Part shown: positions 56,883 through 64,000 of the stretch, piece after piece
How the letters are laid out: the number at the start of each line of letters is the position of its first letter
Position numbering within the stretch: the first letter of the stretch is position 1
Assembly: GCF_018866245.1 (NCBI RefSeq)
Contig: NZ_CP076458.1
Coordinates: forward strand, 186,001-250,000
DNA from: Novisyntrophococcus fermenticellae
Lineage (GTDB): Bacteria; Bacillota; Clostridia; Lachnospirales; Lachnospiraceae
DNA length: 64,000 nucleotides
Direction of reading: 5' to 3'
Made by a program: the position numbers and the translations under genes
Notes under the pieces: generated by a model
Told to the model about the DNA's origin: nothing
What the model saw: the letters and a program-made list of their open reading frames with translations, nothing else
Database searches by the model: none

Positions 56883-56887
56883 ATAAA

Positions 56888-57823
56888 GTGGCTGGATATG
56901 TATTCGGAATTGATATCGGGGGGACGTCCATAAAGTTCGGTCTATTCAGGACGGACGGAACAGTGTTGGACAAGTGGGAAGTAAAAACGCAAACACAGAA
57001 GAACGGATGCGAGATTATACCAGATGTTGCCAGGAGTGTGCAGCAAAAGATGAAGGAAAAGAGGCTTTTGAAAGAGGATGTGGCCGGATTAGGCATAGGG
57101 GTACCGGGGCCGGTCATAGCCGAACGGGAGGTTTTGGCGGCAGTCAATCTCTTCTGGGGTCATAAAAAAGTTGCAGAGGAATTGGAAGAATTATTGGAGA
57201 TTCCCGTAAAAGTTGGAAATGATGCCAATGTGGCCGCACTTGGAGAAATGTGGAAAGGCGGCGGAAAAGGGACAAAGAATCTGATTATGGTAACGCTTGG
57301 AACCGGTGTAGGCGGCGGAATTATTGTGGATGGGAAAATTGTGACCGGAGCCCATGGGGCAGGAGGAGAGATCGGTCATGCTGCTATGGAGCCTGAACTT
57401 GATGAGGCCTGCAACTGCGGAAACCATGGCTGTCTGGAGCAGTTTACTTCGGCTACCGGCCTTGTCAGACTTGCAAGGCAGGAACTTGCAAAGACAAAGG
57501 AGCAGACAGTTCTGAATCCGGATCGGATTTCTGCCAAGGATGTGTTGGATGCGTATAAAGAGGGTGACAGCACAGCGGTCAAGATTGTAGATGATTTTGC
57601 GCGATATCTGGGAAATGCGCTCGCCATCTTTGCCTGTGTTGTGGATCCGGAGATTTTTGTAATAGGCGGCGGTGTTTCGAAAGCCGGCCAGCCGTTAATT
57701 GATGCAATCCAGAAATTTTATAAGAGGTTTGCTTTTGCAGCTTGTAAAGAAACGCCTCTGGTTCAGGCTGAGTTGGGTAACGACGCCGGAATCTATGGAG
57801 CGGCAAAGCTGGCTCTTGAATAA
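56888..57823 (+). CDS. ROK-family glucokinase
   Basis: 311 residues from GTG 56888, with GAGG about ten bases upstream inside hprK. ROK features: ATP loop GIDIGGTSIKFGLF, GIGVPGPV, catalytic Asp in GNDANVAALGE, and the zinc motif CNCGNHGCLEQF. Phosphorylates intracellular glucose, for example that released by glycosidases. The tight link with hprK ties sugar phosphorylation to catabolite control, an arrangement common in Firmicutes. Confidence 0.92.
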   Translation: MAGYVFGIDIGGTSIKFGLFRTDGTVLDKWEVKTQTQKNGCEIIPDVARSVQQKMKEKRLLKEDVAGLGIGVPGPVIAEREVLAAVNLFWGHKKVAEELEELLEIPVKVGNDANVAALGEMWKGGGKGTKNLIMVTLGTGVGGGIIVDGKIVTGAHGAGGEIGHAAMEPELDEACNCGNHGCLEQFTSATGLVRLARQELAKTKEQTVLNPDRISAKDVLDAYKEGDSTAVKIVDDFARYLGNALAIFACVVDPEIFVIGGGVSKAGQPLIDAIQKFYKRFAFAACKETPLVQAELGNDAGIYGAAKLALE

Positions 57824-57827
57824 ATAC

Positions 57828-57857
57828 AAAAGGAACTGCCGCCTGGCAGTTCCTTTT
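57828..57857. terminator. Bidirectional terminator between glucokinase and PBP genes
   Basis: Perfect 13-bp stem (57828-57840 with 57845-57857), GCCT loop, A4/T4 at the ends; lies between convergent genes. Confidence 0.88.
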
Positions 57858-57880
57858 ACTCGATTAACGACCACTTTGCT

Positions 57881-60391
57881 CTATTCCTGGGGCTCCTCCG
57901 AAGGTGACGGATTATCCGGAGCAGGTGATGGGTCGGTAGGCGTCTCTGTAGGATTTCCACCTGAATTTTCGGGTTTTGTCTCGCCTTCAGAGGGAGGGGT
58001 CACAGGGGAATTTGCATCCGGTGTTGGCGTTGGCGTAGGTGTTGGTGCTACATAGTGCTGTGTACACCTCTTGGTAGGAACACTGTCAAGGTCGAAGTAT
58101 TCGGTAGCACGGGGACAACCGGATCCGGCCAGCAATCCGGAAGCCGAGCAGATGGTTGCTTCCTTTACTGTTGAAGGTTCTTCAAATCCTACATCGGGCA
58201 GGCCCTCATGGATGCGGCTCATTACCTTCTGCCACAATACTTTATGAAAGTTCTGCGAGCTTTTGGGAACAGCTATATTGTTGTCATAACCGGCCCATAC
58301 AGCAGCGGTGTAATAAGGTGTAAAACCTGCAAATACAAGATCCTTGGCGGAAGTAGTGGTTCCTGTCTTTCCTGCCACGGACATGTTGTCCAGCCGGCAC
58401 ATAGTACCTGTCCCATATTTGACGACATCCTCCATGGCACTCGTAAGGAGATAAGCAGTACTTTCCTTAAAGATGTGTGTCTTTGCAGGTGTATTATCCA
58501 AAAGCACATTCCCTTCCTGATCTAACACTTTCGTATATAAAACGGGTTCCAGATAGCTTCCTTTGTTAGCAACTGCCGCATAGGCTGCAGTCAGCTGCAA
58601 AGTCGTGACGCCTTTGCTGACACCTCCCAGAGCCAGAGGTTGCCTGATATCCACAGCTGTCGAATCAACCAGGCCATCAAATCCCATCTTTTTAAGATAG
58701 TTGAATCCCAGCTGAGGGGTAATGTCTGTTAAAGTTTTTACTGCTACGATGTTATAAGAATTCTCTATTGACTTTCGTATTGTCACATTTCCATGATACC
58801 TTCCATCCGCATTCTTGAGCGGAGTTCCGGTTTCGTACTGATATGGCTCATCCGCAACAACAGTTGACAGAGTAATGGCATCCGTATCCAATGCCGGGCC
58901 ATAGGTGGATAAAATTTTAAAAGTAGAACCGGGCTGGCGGTAGGTATCGGTACCACGATTTAGAGTCAGGCTGGCAGTCTTCGTGCCGCGTCCGCCTATC
59001 AGTCCTTTTACATAGCCGGTATACTGATCCATAATTACCATGGAGGCCTGGGGCTCGGGGGTGAAACTGGTACGTTCTGCAACTACGGTATCGCCATCCT
59101 TCACAATTGCAGCCTTGTAAGTATCTACGGCTGCCTGAGCTTCTTCTTCTGTGGAGAACAGTAGGTCAAAGCCTTCATCCCCCTGATCCCGAAAATATTT
59201 TTGAAGCATCTCCTGACTGTAATTCTTTATTTCATCGGGCTTGTCTGCATGCTTTACGGATAATGCCCAATCCAGACCAATCTCGGTTTCTGCAGGATAA
59301 TTATCGGGATTTTGAAATTCTTCGTCCATAATTTGCTGGATACTTTGATCCTGCGTGGTATAAATCTTTAATCCGCCACTGTAAATCGCATTTTTGGCCT
59401 GTATTTCCGAATAACCTTTCTGGGTCATCAGATCTTCTTTCAAACGGGAGACCAGAGCATCAACAAAATAAGAATATGGCTGGTCAGTCGTGGAGTCGGA
59501 ATCCTGTATGACTCTGGAGTATACATCATCTGACAGAGCTTCATCGTATTCTGCCTGGGAAATGTAATTCTGCTTCAGCATATCACTAAGCACCTTTTTT
59601 CTGCGCTGCGCATTGTATTCGGGATGCCTTTTCGGATTGTATTTGCTGGGGTTTTGTGGAATTGCTGCCAGAACGGAACTTTCTGAAAGATTCAGATCTG
59701 CACAGTTTTTTCCAAAATATGTCTGGGCGGCCGTCTGGATTCCATAGGCACCCGCACCAAAGTTAACCGTATTCAAATAGTTTTCCAGAATGATGTCTTT
59801 GGCATTCAGCCCCTTGGCTTTCAGGCTGCTCTCAAGCTTGACAGCAAGATACTGCTCCTGGAATTTCCGGCGGAATCTTTCCATGGATCCTTCATGTACC
59901 CAGTTCGTAAAGACATTGTTCTTCAGCAGCTGCTGCGTAATCGTACTGGCACCTTCCATATTCTTGCCGCGGTTTTTTACAGCGACGAAAACTGCACGTG
60001 CAATACCCTGGGGATCAATTCCGTTATGCTCATAAAAACGGGAATCTTCCACTGCCACAATGGCATGCTGCATGCTTTCCGGGATTTCATCGATGGATAC
60101 CGAAATACGGTTGCCATCAGAAGAATTTAATTTCTGTATTTCATTACCATCTGAGTCATAGATAAAAGTTGCATAACCCATTGGCATAATATTCACGTCC
60201 GAGATATCAGGTGCACTGTCAATCAGTCCCCGGAAGGCTCCGATTCCAAGACAGATGCCCATAGCTACGATGGTCAGAAGGCCAAAAAACAACACACGCA
60301 ATGCGGTCACACCAGCCGTCTTTTCAATCTTGGCGGATGAGGAGTTGATTTTCTCGCGCTTCCCGGATACGCTCTTTTTACCAAAGTTCAT
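57881..60391 (-). CDS. Class A penicillin-binding protein (PBP1A family)
   Basis: 836 residues from ATG 60391, six bases after GAAAGGG; in-frame starts further upstream lack ribosome sites. A basic cytoplasmic tail and one membrane helix (about 30-52) lead to the GT51 glycosyltransferase (EDSRFYEHNGID, GASTITQQLLKN) and a transpeptidase with Ser-Thr-Phe-Lys (RQPGSTFKIL), SYN (ENSYNIVA) and KTGTT. The end is a Pro/Thr and Ser/Glu-rich tail with a PTPTPTPTP run, probably spanning the wall. It polymerises and cross-links peptidoglycan. Confidence 0.95.
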   Translation of the reverse strand: MNFGKKSVSGKREKINSSSAKIEKTAGVTALRVLFFGLLTIVAMGICLGIGAFRGLIDSAPDISDVNIMPMGYATFIYDSDGNEIQKLNSSDGNRISVSIDEIPESMQHAIVAVEDSRFYEHNGIDPQGIARAVFVAVKNRGKNMEGASTITQQLLKNNVFTNWVHEGSMERFRRKFQEQYLAVKLESSLKAKGLNAKDIILENYLNTVNFGAGAYGIQTAAQTYFGKNCADLNLSESSVLAAIPQNPSKYNPKRHPEYNAQRRKKVLSDMLKQNYISQAEYDEALSDDVYSRVIQDSDSTTDQPYSYFVDALVSRLKEDLMTQKGYSEIQAKNAIYSGGLKIYTTQDQSIQQIMDEEFQNPDNYPAETEIGLDWALSVKHADKPDEIKNYSQEMLQKYFRDQGDEGFDLLFSTEEEAQAAVDTYKAAIVKDGDTVVAERTSFTPEPQASMVIMDQYTGYVKGLIGGRGTKTASLTLNRGTDTYRQPGSTFKILSTYGPALDTDAITLSTVVADEPYQYETGTPLKNADGRYHGNVTIRKSIENSYNIVAVKTLTDITPQLGFNYLKKMGFDGLVDSTAVDIRQPLALGGVSKGVTTLQLTAAYAAVANKGSYLEPVLYTKVLDQEGNVLLDNTPAKTHIFKESTAYLLTSAMEDVVKYGTGTMCRLDNMSVAGKTGTTTSAKDLVFAGFTPYYTAAVWAGYDNNIAVPKSSQNFHKVLWQKVMSRIHEGLPDVGFEEPSTVKEATICSASGLLAGSGCPRATEYFDLDSVPTKRCTQHYVAPTPTPTPTPDANSPVTPPSEGETKPENSGGNPTETPTDPSPAPDNPSPSEEPQE

Positions 60392-60516
60392 ACTATACCC
60401 TTTCTTTATACTTCTTTCAACTGCTATATATTTTGAATAATCAGACTTCATTATAACAAATATCAAATTTGAAATAAAGCCCCCTAAACAAAAGTTCATA
60501 TTTTCTTCATCAAATG

Positions 60517-60525
60517 TGCTATAAT
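60517..60525 (+). promoter_or_regulatory. Extended -10 promoter of the YigZ-family gene
   Basis: TGCTATAAT is a perfect extended -10 (TG-n-TATAAT), 33 bases before the ATG. No good -35 is needed for this class. Confidence 0.6.
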
Positions 60526-60557
60526 ATAAATGATTTATACGAAATCGGGGTGAAAAC

Positions 60558-61223
60558 ATGATCGAAAGATATAAGACAATCTACAGTGGCGGTGAGGCGG
60601 AGACAATTGAGAAGAAATCACGGTTTATAGCGAATGTCAGATTAGCAGAAAGCGAAGAAGAGGCGCTTGGGTTTATAGAGGAAATGAAAAAAAAGTATTG
60701 GGATGCCCGTCATAACTGCTTTGCCTATACGATTGGAGAACGCCAGGAAATCGTGAGAGCAGGAGATGATGGAGAACCCGGGGGGACAGCCGGACGTCCA
60801 ATGCTGGATGTGCTTCTGGGTGAAGGACTGTGCAATATTGCTTTGGTGGTGACCCGTTATTTTGGCGGGACACTTCTTGGAACAGGAGGTCTTGTCCGTG
60901 CCTATTCTGCTGCTGCCCGGGAGGGAATAAAAGCCAGTACCATCATTGAGAAGCAATACGGAACACTTCTGGAAATCCAAACCGATTATAACGGAATAGG
61001 AAAGATTCAGTATATTTTGGGAAAATATAAGATTCCCATCACAGATAGTCAGTATACAGATGTGGCGGCAATCACAATCCTGGCACCCATCAGTCAAATC
61101 CAGTCCCTGAAGGCAGAGATTACCGAAGCTACCAATGGACGGGCCGTCATGAGTGAGAAAGAAAACCGTTATTTTGCTATCCTGAAAGGAAGAATTCTAA
61201 CCGGAGATGCACTGCGGCCATAA
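60558..61223 (+). CDS. YigZ/IMPACT-family protein
   Basis: 221 residues. The N-terminal IMPACT fold is clear: KKSRFIANVRLAESEEEAL, KYWDARHNCFAYTIG, DDGEPGGTAGRPML and VVTRYFGGTLLGTGGLVRAY; a C-terminal ferredoxin-like domain follows. Eukaryotic IMPACT binds GCN1; the bacterial role is unsettled, with nucleic acid or ribosome binding suggested. Divergent from the PBP gene. Confidence 0.9.
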   Translation: MIERYKTIYSGGEAETIEKKSRFIANVRLAESEEEALGFIEEMKKKYWDARHNCFAYTIGERQEIVRAGDDGEPGGTAGRPMLDVLLGEGLCNIALVVTRYFGGTLLGTGGLVRAYSAAAREGIKASTIIEKQYGTLLEIQTDYNGIGKIQYILGKYKIPITDSQYTDVAAITILAPISQIQSLKAEITEATNGRAVMSEKENRYFAILKGRILTGDALRP

Positions 61224-61230
61224 AACAAAG

Positions 61231-61250
61231 CGGAGCCCTGAAGGGCTCCG
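61231..61250 (-). terminator. Terminator of the cyclophilin gene
   Basis: CGGAGCCC-TGAA-GGGCTCCG; read on the minus strand it is followed by CTTTGTTTT, so it serves the minus-strand gene. It may also stop the plus-strand YigZ transcript, though without T tract. Confidence 0.75.
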
Positions 61251-61287
61251 AAACAGATAACTATTCAGCTATATCTTTACGCGGTAA

Positions 61288-61806
61288 TCAGCACTTTTCA
61301 GGTTCCGGATAATCCTCACCTGAGGTGTCTGCGGTTACAGATGCGATTTTCACAGCCTCCAGCGGGCAGTCTCTGTAATCGGTAGGAACATTTGCAATTT
61401 TGTCAACTACTTCAAGGCCTTCTGTTACCTTGCCGAAGGCAGCATAGGCACCATCCAGATGAGGTGAATTCTTATGCATGATAAAGAACTGGCTGCCGGC
61501 GGAGTCTGGCTGCATGGCGCGTGCCATGGATAATACACCTTCTTCGTGATTCAGGCTATTTTCAAAACCGTTCTGGGAAAATTCTCCCTTGATGTTATAG
61601 CCGGGGCCGCCTGTGCCATTGCCGGACGGGCATCCGCCCTGAATCATAAATCCCGGAATCACACGATGGAAGGTCAGACCGTTGTAAAATCCCTTCTTAA
61701 CCAGGCTGATAAAATTGTTTACAGTATTCGGTGCGATTTCCGGATAAAGTTCTGCTTTCATGACATCCCCATTTTCCAGGGTTATCGTAATTATTGGATT
61801 TGCCAT
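61288..61806 (-). CDS. Peptidyl-prolyl cis-trans isomerase, cyclophilin type
   Basis: 172 residues. Cyclophilin signature FHRVIPGFMIQGG with the catalytic Arg, then GSQFFIMHKNSPHLDGAYAAFGKV. No signal peptide, so it works in the cytoplasm on proline bonds of folding proteins. The end is Cys-terminated (EPEKC), which is unusual but not functionally telling. Monocistronic by the flanking terminators. Confidence 0.95.
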   Translation of the reverse strand: MANPIITITLENGDVMKAELYPEIAPNTVNNFISLVKKGFYNGLTFHRVIPGFMIQGGCPSGNGTGGPGYNIKGEFSQNGFENSLNHEEGVLSMARAMQPDSAGSQFFIMHKNSPHLDGAYAAFGKVTEGLEVVDKIANVPTDYRDCPLEAVKIASVTADTSGEDYPEPEKC

Positions 61807-61850
61807 AGTAATCTCCTTTAAAATTTGATATAGGGACTATTTTACAAGAA

Positions 61851-61875
61851 AACCCCTCTTTTCGCAAGAGGGGTT
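61851..61875 (-). terminator. Terminator of the small Cys-protein gene
   Basis: AACCCCTCTT (61851-61860) with AAGAGGGGTT (61866-61875), perfect ten-bp stem; on the minus strand it is followed by TTCTTG. Confidence 0.8.
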
Positions 61876-61879
61876 CCGC

Positions 61880-62122
61880 CTATAGTTCGGAGATTTCAGA
61901 AATATCCGGTGGAATTGCAAGCGTCGCTACTATTTTGTCATAGCAGGATTCACATAATTCAAAACGGTGTCTTTCCATATCCTTTCCGGAAAAGTATCCC
62001 CAACAGCTGTCTACATAACAGATGTCCTCTACAGGTGCGTCATCTATAAGCTTCAATTCTCTGCCACAGCAATTGCAGACTACACGAATCAGCTTTTTTG
62101 TTTTTTTATCATACGTTCTCAT
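61880..62122 (-). CDS. Small hypothetical protein with paired cysteines
   Basis: 80 residues from ATG 62122, eight bases after GGAGG; a TTG at 62137 overlaps that site. Two Cys pairs (VVCNCCGREL and LCESCYDKIV), plus CYVDSCWGYFSGKD between them, suggest a zinc ribbon. I do not recognise a named family. It has its own terminator and lies between the cyclophilin gene and the rimI-tsaB-tsaE operon. Coding is supported by the start signal, terminator and Cys pattern. Confidence 0.75.
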   Translation of the reverse strand: MRTYDKKTKKLIRVVCNCCGRELKLIDDAPVEDICYVDSCWGYFSGKDMERHRFELCESCYDKIVATLAIPPDISEISEL

Positions 62123-62196
62123 TCCTATATCCTCCAAAAACTGCTTTTGTCTACGTCTTCAGTGTAAAGCACGGATGTCAAAATTTCCAGTGGGAA

Positions 62197-62643
62197 CTAT
62201 TGGGCAGGAAGCCGGCAGGTCATGAGAACCGCATTCTCAGTCGGAGATTCATAATAGCGGGGGCGGAGTCCGTCCTGATTAAATCCCAGTTTCCGATATA
62301 AAGTGAGAGCCGGTAAGTTGCTTTCACGGACTTCCAGATGGATTTCCCGGATTCCCTGCTGCACGAGCTTTGAACTTAACTGCTCAAGCAGTTTGCGGGC
62401 AACCCCTTTGCGGCGAAAGTCCTGAGCTACACAAATATTGGTAATATCTGACTCGGGAGGTGTGAGTATCACGCCGCAGTATCCCAGTATATGATTTCCT
62501 TCCACAGCCACAAGAAAATAGGCGTCCTCCCGCATAAGAAAGGAAAGGAATCCATTGGCAGTCCACGGTACGGAAAAATTGGCTTCTTCTATAGACAGTA
62601 CCTGATCCAAATCCTCAAACAGCATTTCTCTGATTGTAATCAT
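62197..62643 (-). CDS. rimI: Ribosomal protein S18-alanine N-acetyltransferase
   Basis: 148 residues. GNAT fold with the acetyl-CoA loop DFRRKGVARKLLEQL and the RimI-type ends EVRESNLPALTLYRKLGF and RPRYYESPTENAVLM. It acetylates the N-terminal Ala of S18. Overlaps tsaB by four bases, the common tsaE-tsaB-rimI order. Confidence 0.93.
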   Translation of the reverse strand: MITIREMLFEDLDQVLSIEEANFSVPWTANGFLSFLMREDAYFLVAVEGNHILGYCGVILTPPESDITNICVAQDFRRKGVARKLLEQLSSKLVQQGIREIHLEVRESNLPALTLYRKLGFNQDGLRPRYYESPTENAVLMTCRLPAQ

Positions 62644-63371
62644 AGATGTTCACCCTCTGTCTTTTCGGCCGATTTTACAGCTTCCTCCCGTTCTCTTTCT
62701 GCCTGTGGTTTCCTTAAGTATTCCGGCCGGTGCGCCTCTGCGCTGACTACGATTCCCCTGGCATAATAAATTTCGCCCAATGCTCCGACAGCAGCAGCGC
62801 GTTGCTTATTTACATGAGCGGGAGCATAGGAATATGGGATGATAAGACTGGATTCCAGCAAATCCCGGTAGACGGGGGCTCCATCTCCAAGAAAGATCAC
62901 TTCACGTCCCAGCAAATTCAGTTTTTCTGCCAGATCCGTGACCCCGATTGCCATCTGATCCTCCAGGATTCTTAAAACATGATCCTCATAATCATAGATA
63001 CCGGTATAAACCTGAGAACGGCGGGCATCCATAATCGGACAGATGATTTTGTCACTGTCATAGATATTATAAGCCAGAGCCTCCACGGTGGGAACCTCGA
63101 TTAAAGGCTTACCCAGTGCCAGACCAAGGCCTTTAGCAGTTGCCGAACCGATTCTAAGGCCTGTAAATGAGCCGGGACCTGATGCAATCGCAATGGCATC
63201 TATCGTATTAAGATCCAGCTCAATCATCTGTGCGATGGTATCTAACATCGGCAGCAAAGTCTGTGAATGTGTCTTTTTATAGTTTACAGTATATTCTGCT
63301 AATAAGTTTTCATCTTCGAGTATGGCGACGGAAGCCACCAGCCCGGAGCTGTCCAGTGCTAAAAGTTTCAT
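62640..63371 (-). CDS. tsaB: tRNA threonylcarbamoyladenosine biosynthesis protein TsaB
   Basis: 243 residues. ASKHA-type fold: LLALDSSGLVASVAIL, LLPMLDTIAQM, and the TsaB hallmark IAIASGPGSFTGLRIG. It is an inactive paralogue that supports TsaD in making t6A37 of tRNA. It overlaps tsaE and rimI by four bases each. The C-terminal tail is Glu/Arg-rich. Confidence 0.95.
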   Translation of the reverse strand: MKLLALDSSGLVASVAILEDENLLAEYTVNYKKTHSQTLLPMLDTIAQMIELDLNTIDAIAIASGPGSFTGLRIGSATAKGLGLALGKPLIEVPTVEALAYNIYDSDKIICPIMDARRSQVYTGIYDYEDHVLRILEDQMAIGVTDLAEKLNLLGREVIFLGDGAPVYRDLLESSLIIPYSYAPAHVNKQRAAAVGALGEIYYARGIVVSAEAHRPEYLRKPQAEREREEAVKSAEKTEGEHL

Positions 63372-63835
63372 AACTGATATCCGGTCCCCCTTATATTCAG
63401 CACTTCATCCGGAAGTCCCTGAATCGTTATTTTCCTGTAATCAAAGCCCTTGTCCAGATTCTTTTCAATCATTACGGAGATAATATTTTCGGGAAGCAGT
63501 TCTTCAATCAGATTTGCCCATTCAATCATGGTTACACCCTGTCCGAAAAAATAATCATCATACCCGATCTCCTCCATCTCTTCAATATCTCCAATCCGAT
63601 ATACATCAAAATGATAGAATGGAAGCCGGCCGTCTTCATATACCTGTACGATGGTAAAGGTGGGGCTGCTGACTGGCTCTGTAATACCAAGCCCTTTGGC
63701 AAGGCCCTGTGTAAGGACGGTCTTGCCAACGCCGAGGTCACCAGTCAATGTATAAATCTGTCCCGGCAAAGCCTGTTCGCCAAGCCTTTGTCCAAGTGCG
63801 GATGTTTCTGCCGCACTGTGTGTTTCTATTTCCAT
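63368..63835 (-). CDS. tsaE: tRNA threonylcarbamoyladenosine biosynthesis ATPase TsaE
   Basis: 155 residues. Walker A TGDLGVGKT (residues 31-39), SSPTFTIVQVYEDGRLPFYHFDVYRI and the WANLIEELLPEN end are the TsaE pattern. Its ATPase resets the TsaBDE complex in t6A synthesis. ATG 63835 follows AGGAG by seven bases. First gene of tsaE-tsaB-rimI. Confidence 0.95.
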   Translation of the reverse strand: MEIETHSAAETSALGQRLGEQALPGQIYTLTGDLGVGKTVLTQGLAKGLGITEPVSSPTFTIVQVYEDGRLPFYHFDVYRIGDIEEMEEIGYDDYFFGQGVTMIEWANLIEELLPENIISVMIEKNLDKGFDYRKITIQGLPDEVLNIRGTGYQL

Positions 63836-63860
63836 AAGATACTCCTGCTTCTTTTTTTAT

Positions 63861-63871
63861 CCTGGTATCAT
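63861..63871 (-). repeat. Copy 3 of the ATGATACCAGG motif
   Basis: Exact 11-base match on the minus strand, directly downstream of the tsaE -10 box (63870-63875), as in the fprA copy. Confidence 0.4.
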
Positions 63872-63898
63872 CATAGCACAAGTCAGATTCTGATACAA
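63870..63898 (-). promoter_or_regulatory. Promoter of tsaE-tsaB-rimI
   Basis: Minus-strand TTGTAT (63893-63898), 17-base spacer, TATGAT (63870-63875), about 35 bases before the tsaE start. Confidence 0.6.
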
Positions 63899-63996
63899 TG
63901 TACATCTGCTCGACAAACGCAGTAAAATTTGTTATTCTATGTGTAATAAATTTAAATTGCAGCTTATCCATAAGCTTGATCAGGGGGTAGAATTAT

Positions 63997-64000
63997 ATGT
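63997..64000 (+). other. Possible start of a plus-strand gene at the window edge
   Basis: ATG at 63997 follows AGGGGG (63982-63987) by nine bases, and TCGACA (63910) with TATTCT (63933) at spacing 17 could be its promoter. Only the start codon is in the window, so no product can be named. Confidence 0.25.

Noticed and set aside
57985..58050. Short tandem repeat considered as CRISPR-like or variable repeat
   Set aside because: It encodes the PTPTPTPTP tail of the penicillin-binding protein; the repeat unit is a two-residue codon pattern without spacers.

Overview
The window reads as a chromosomal segment of a spore-forming, anaerobic Firmicute, most likely a Lachnospiraceae-type clostridium. 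Support comes from AddAB recombination nuclease, HPr kinase, a small acid-soluble spore protein, a flavodiiron protein, Firmicute-type galKTE, several Lachnospiraceae-type small families (HAAS/DUF1700, DUF6171, DUF1846) and strong AGGAGG ribosome sites. This placement is from gene content only. I saw no tRNA, rRNA, CRISPR array or insertion sequence, and no gene-free stretch exceeds 300 bases.

Layout. 1-2165 (minus): a polyprenyl synthetase cut by the window edge and a long type II NADH dehydrogenase with an extra membrane domain, resembling part of a flavin-based extracellular electron transfer locus. 2454-9967: HxlR regulator, addB, addA. 10231-12354: PadR, HAAS, DUF4097 and PspC envelope module. 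12441-15008: spore protein, flavodiiron protein, CPBP protease. 15219-20772: fructose operon fruK-fruA-HPr-EI-DeoR regulator. 20989-24204: dipeptide epimerase, permease, serine hydrolase. 24366-26125: GH51 arabinofuranosidase and DUF6171.

26184-38848 is the most distinctive region, a divergent locus for reductive pyrimidine breakdown. A PucR-type regulator faces a beta-alanine-type aminotransferase, an iron alcohol dehydrogenase, an ABC importer, dihydropyrimidinase, a dihydropyrimidine dehydrogenase and an N-carbamoyl-amino-acid hydrolase, ending with a cytidylate-kinase-like protein. Read together: import of a pyrimidine, reduction, ring opening, decarbamoylation to beta-alanine, transamination to malonate semialdehyde and reduction to 3-hydroxypropionate. 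Three features stand out. The substrate-binding protein appears circularly permuted. The dehydrogenase joins the N-terminal Fe-S domain of PreT directly to PreA without FAD/NAD domains. The dehydrogenase reading frame is broken by one base in a G run.

38923-42135 looks like an accessory, partly decayed patch (MFS exporter, short remnant, RsgA paralogue, truncated radical SAM protein). 42182-50282 holds a tyrosine phosphatase, glycerol kinase, a FUSC-HAD fusion with an AraC regulator, and galK-galT-galE. 50326-64000 is mostly housekeeping: DUF1846, ftsH, uvrC, hprK, ROK glucokinase, class A PBP, YigZ, cyclophilin, a small Cys protein and the rimI-tsaB-tsaE operon.

Other points of note: an HPr with Lys instead of Ser at position 46, a terminator whose arm contains the ribosome site of the spore protein gene, and an 11-base motif repeated in three intergenic regions.
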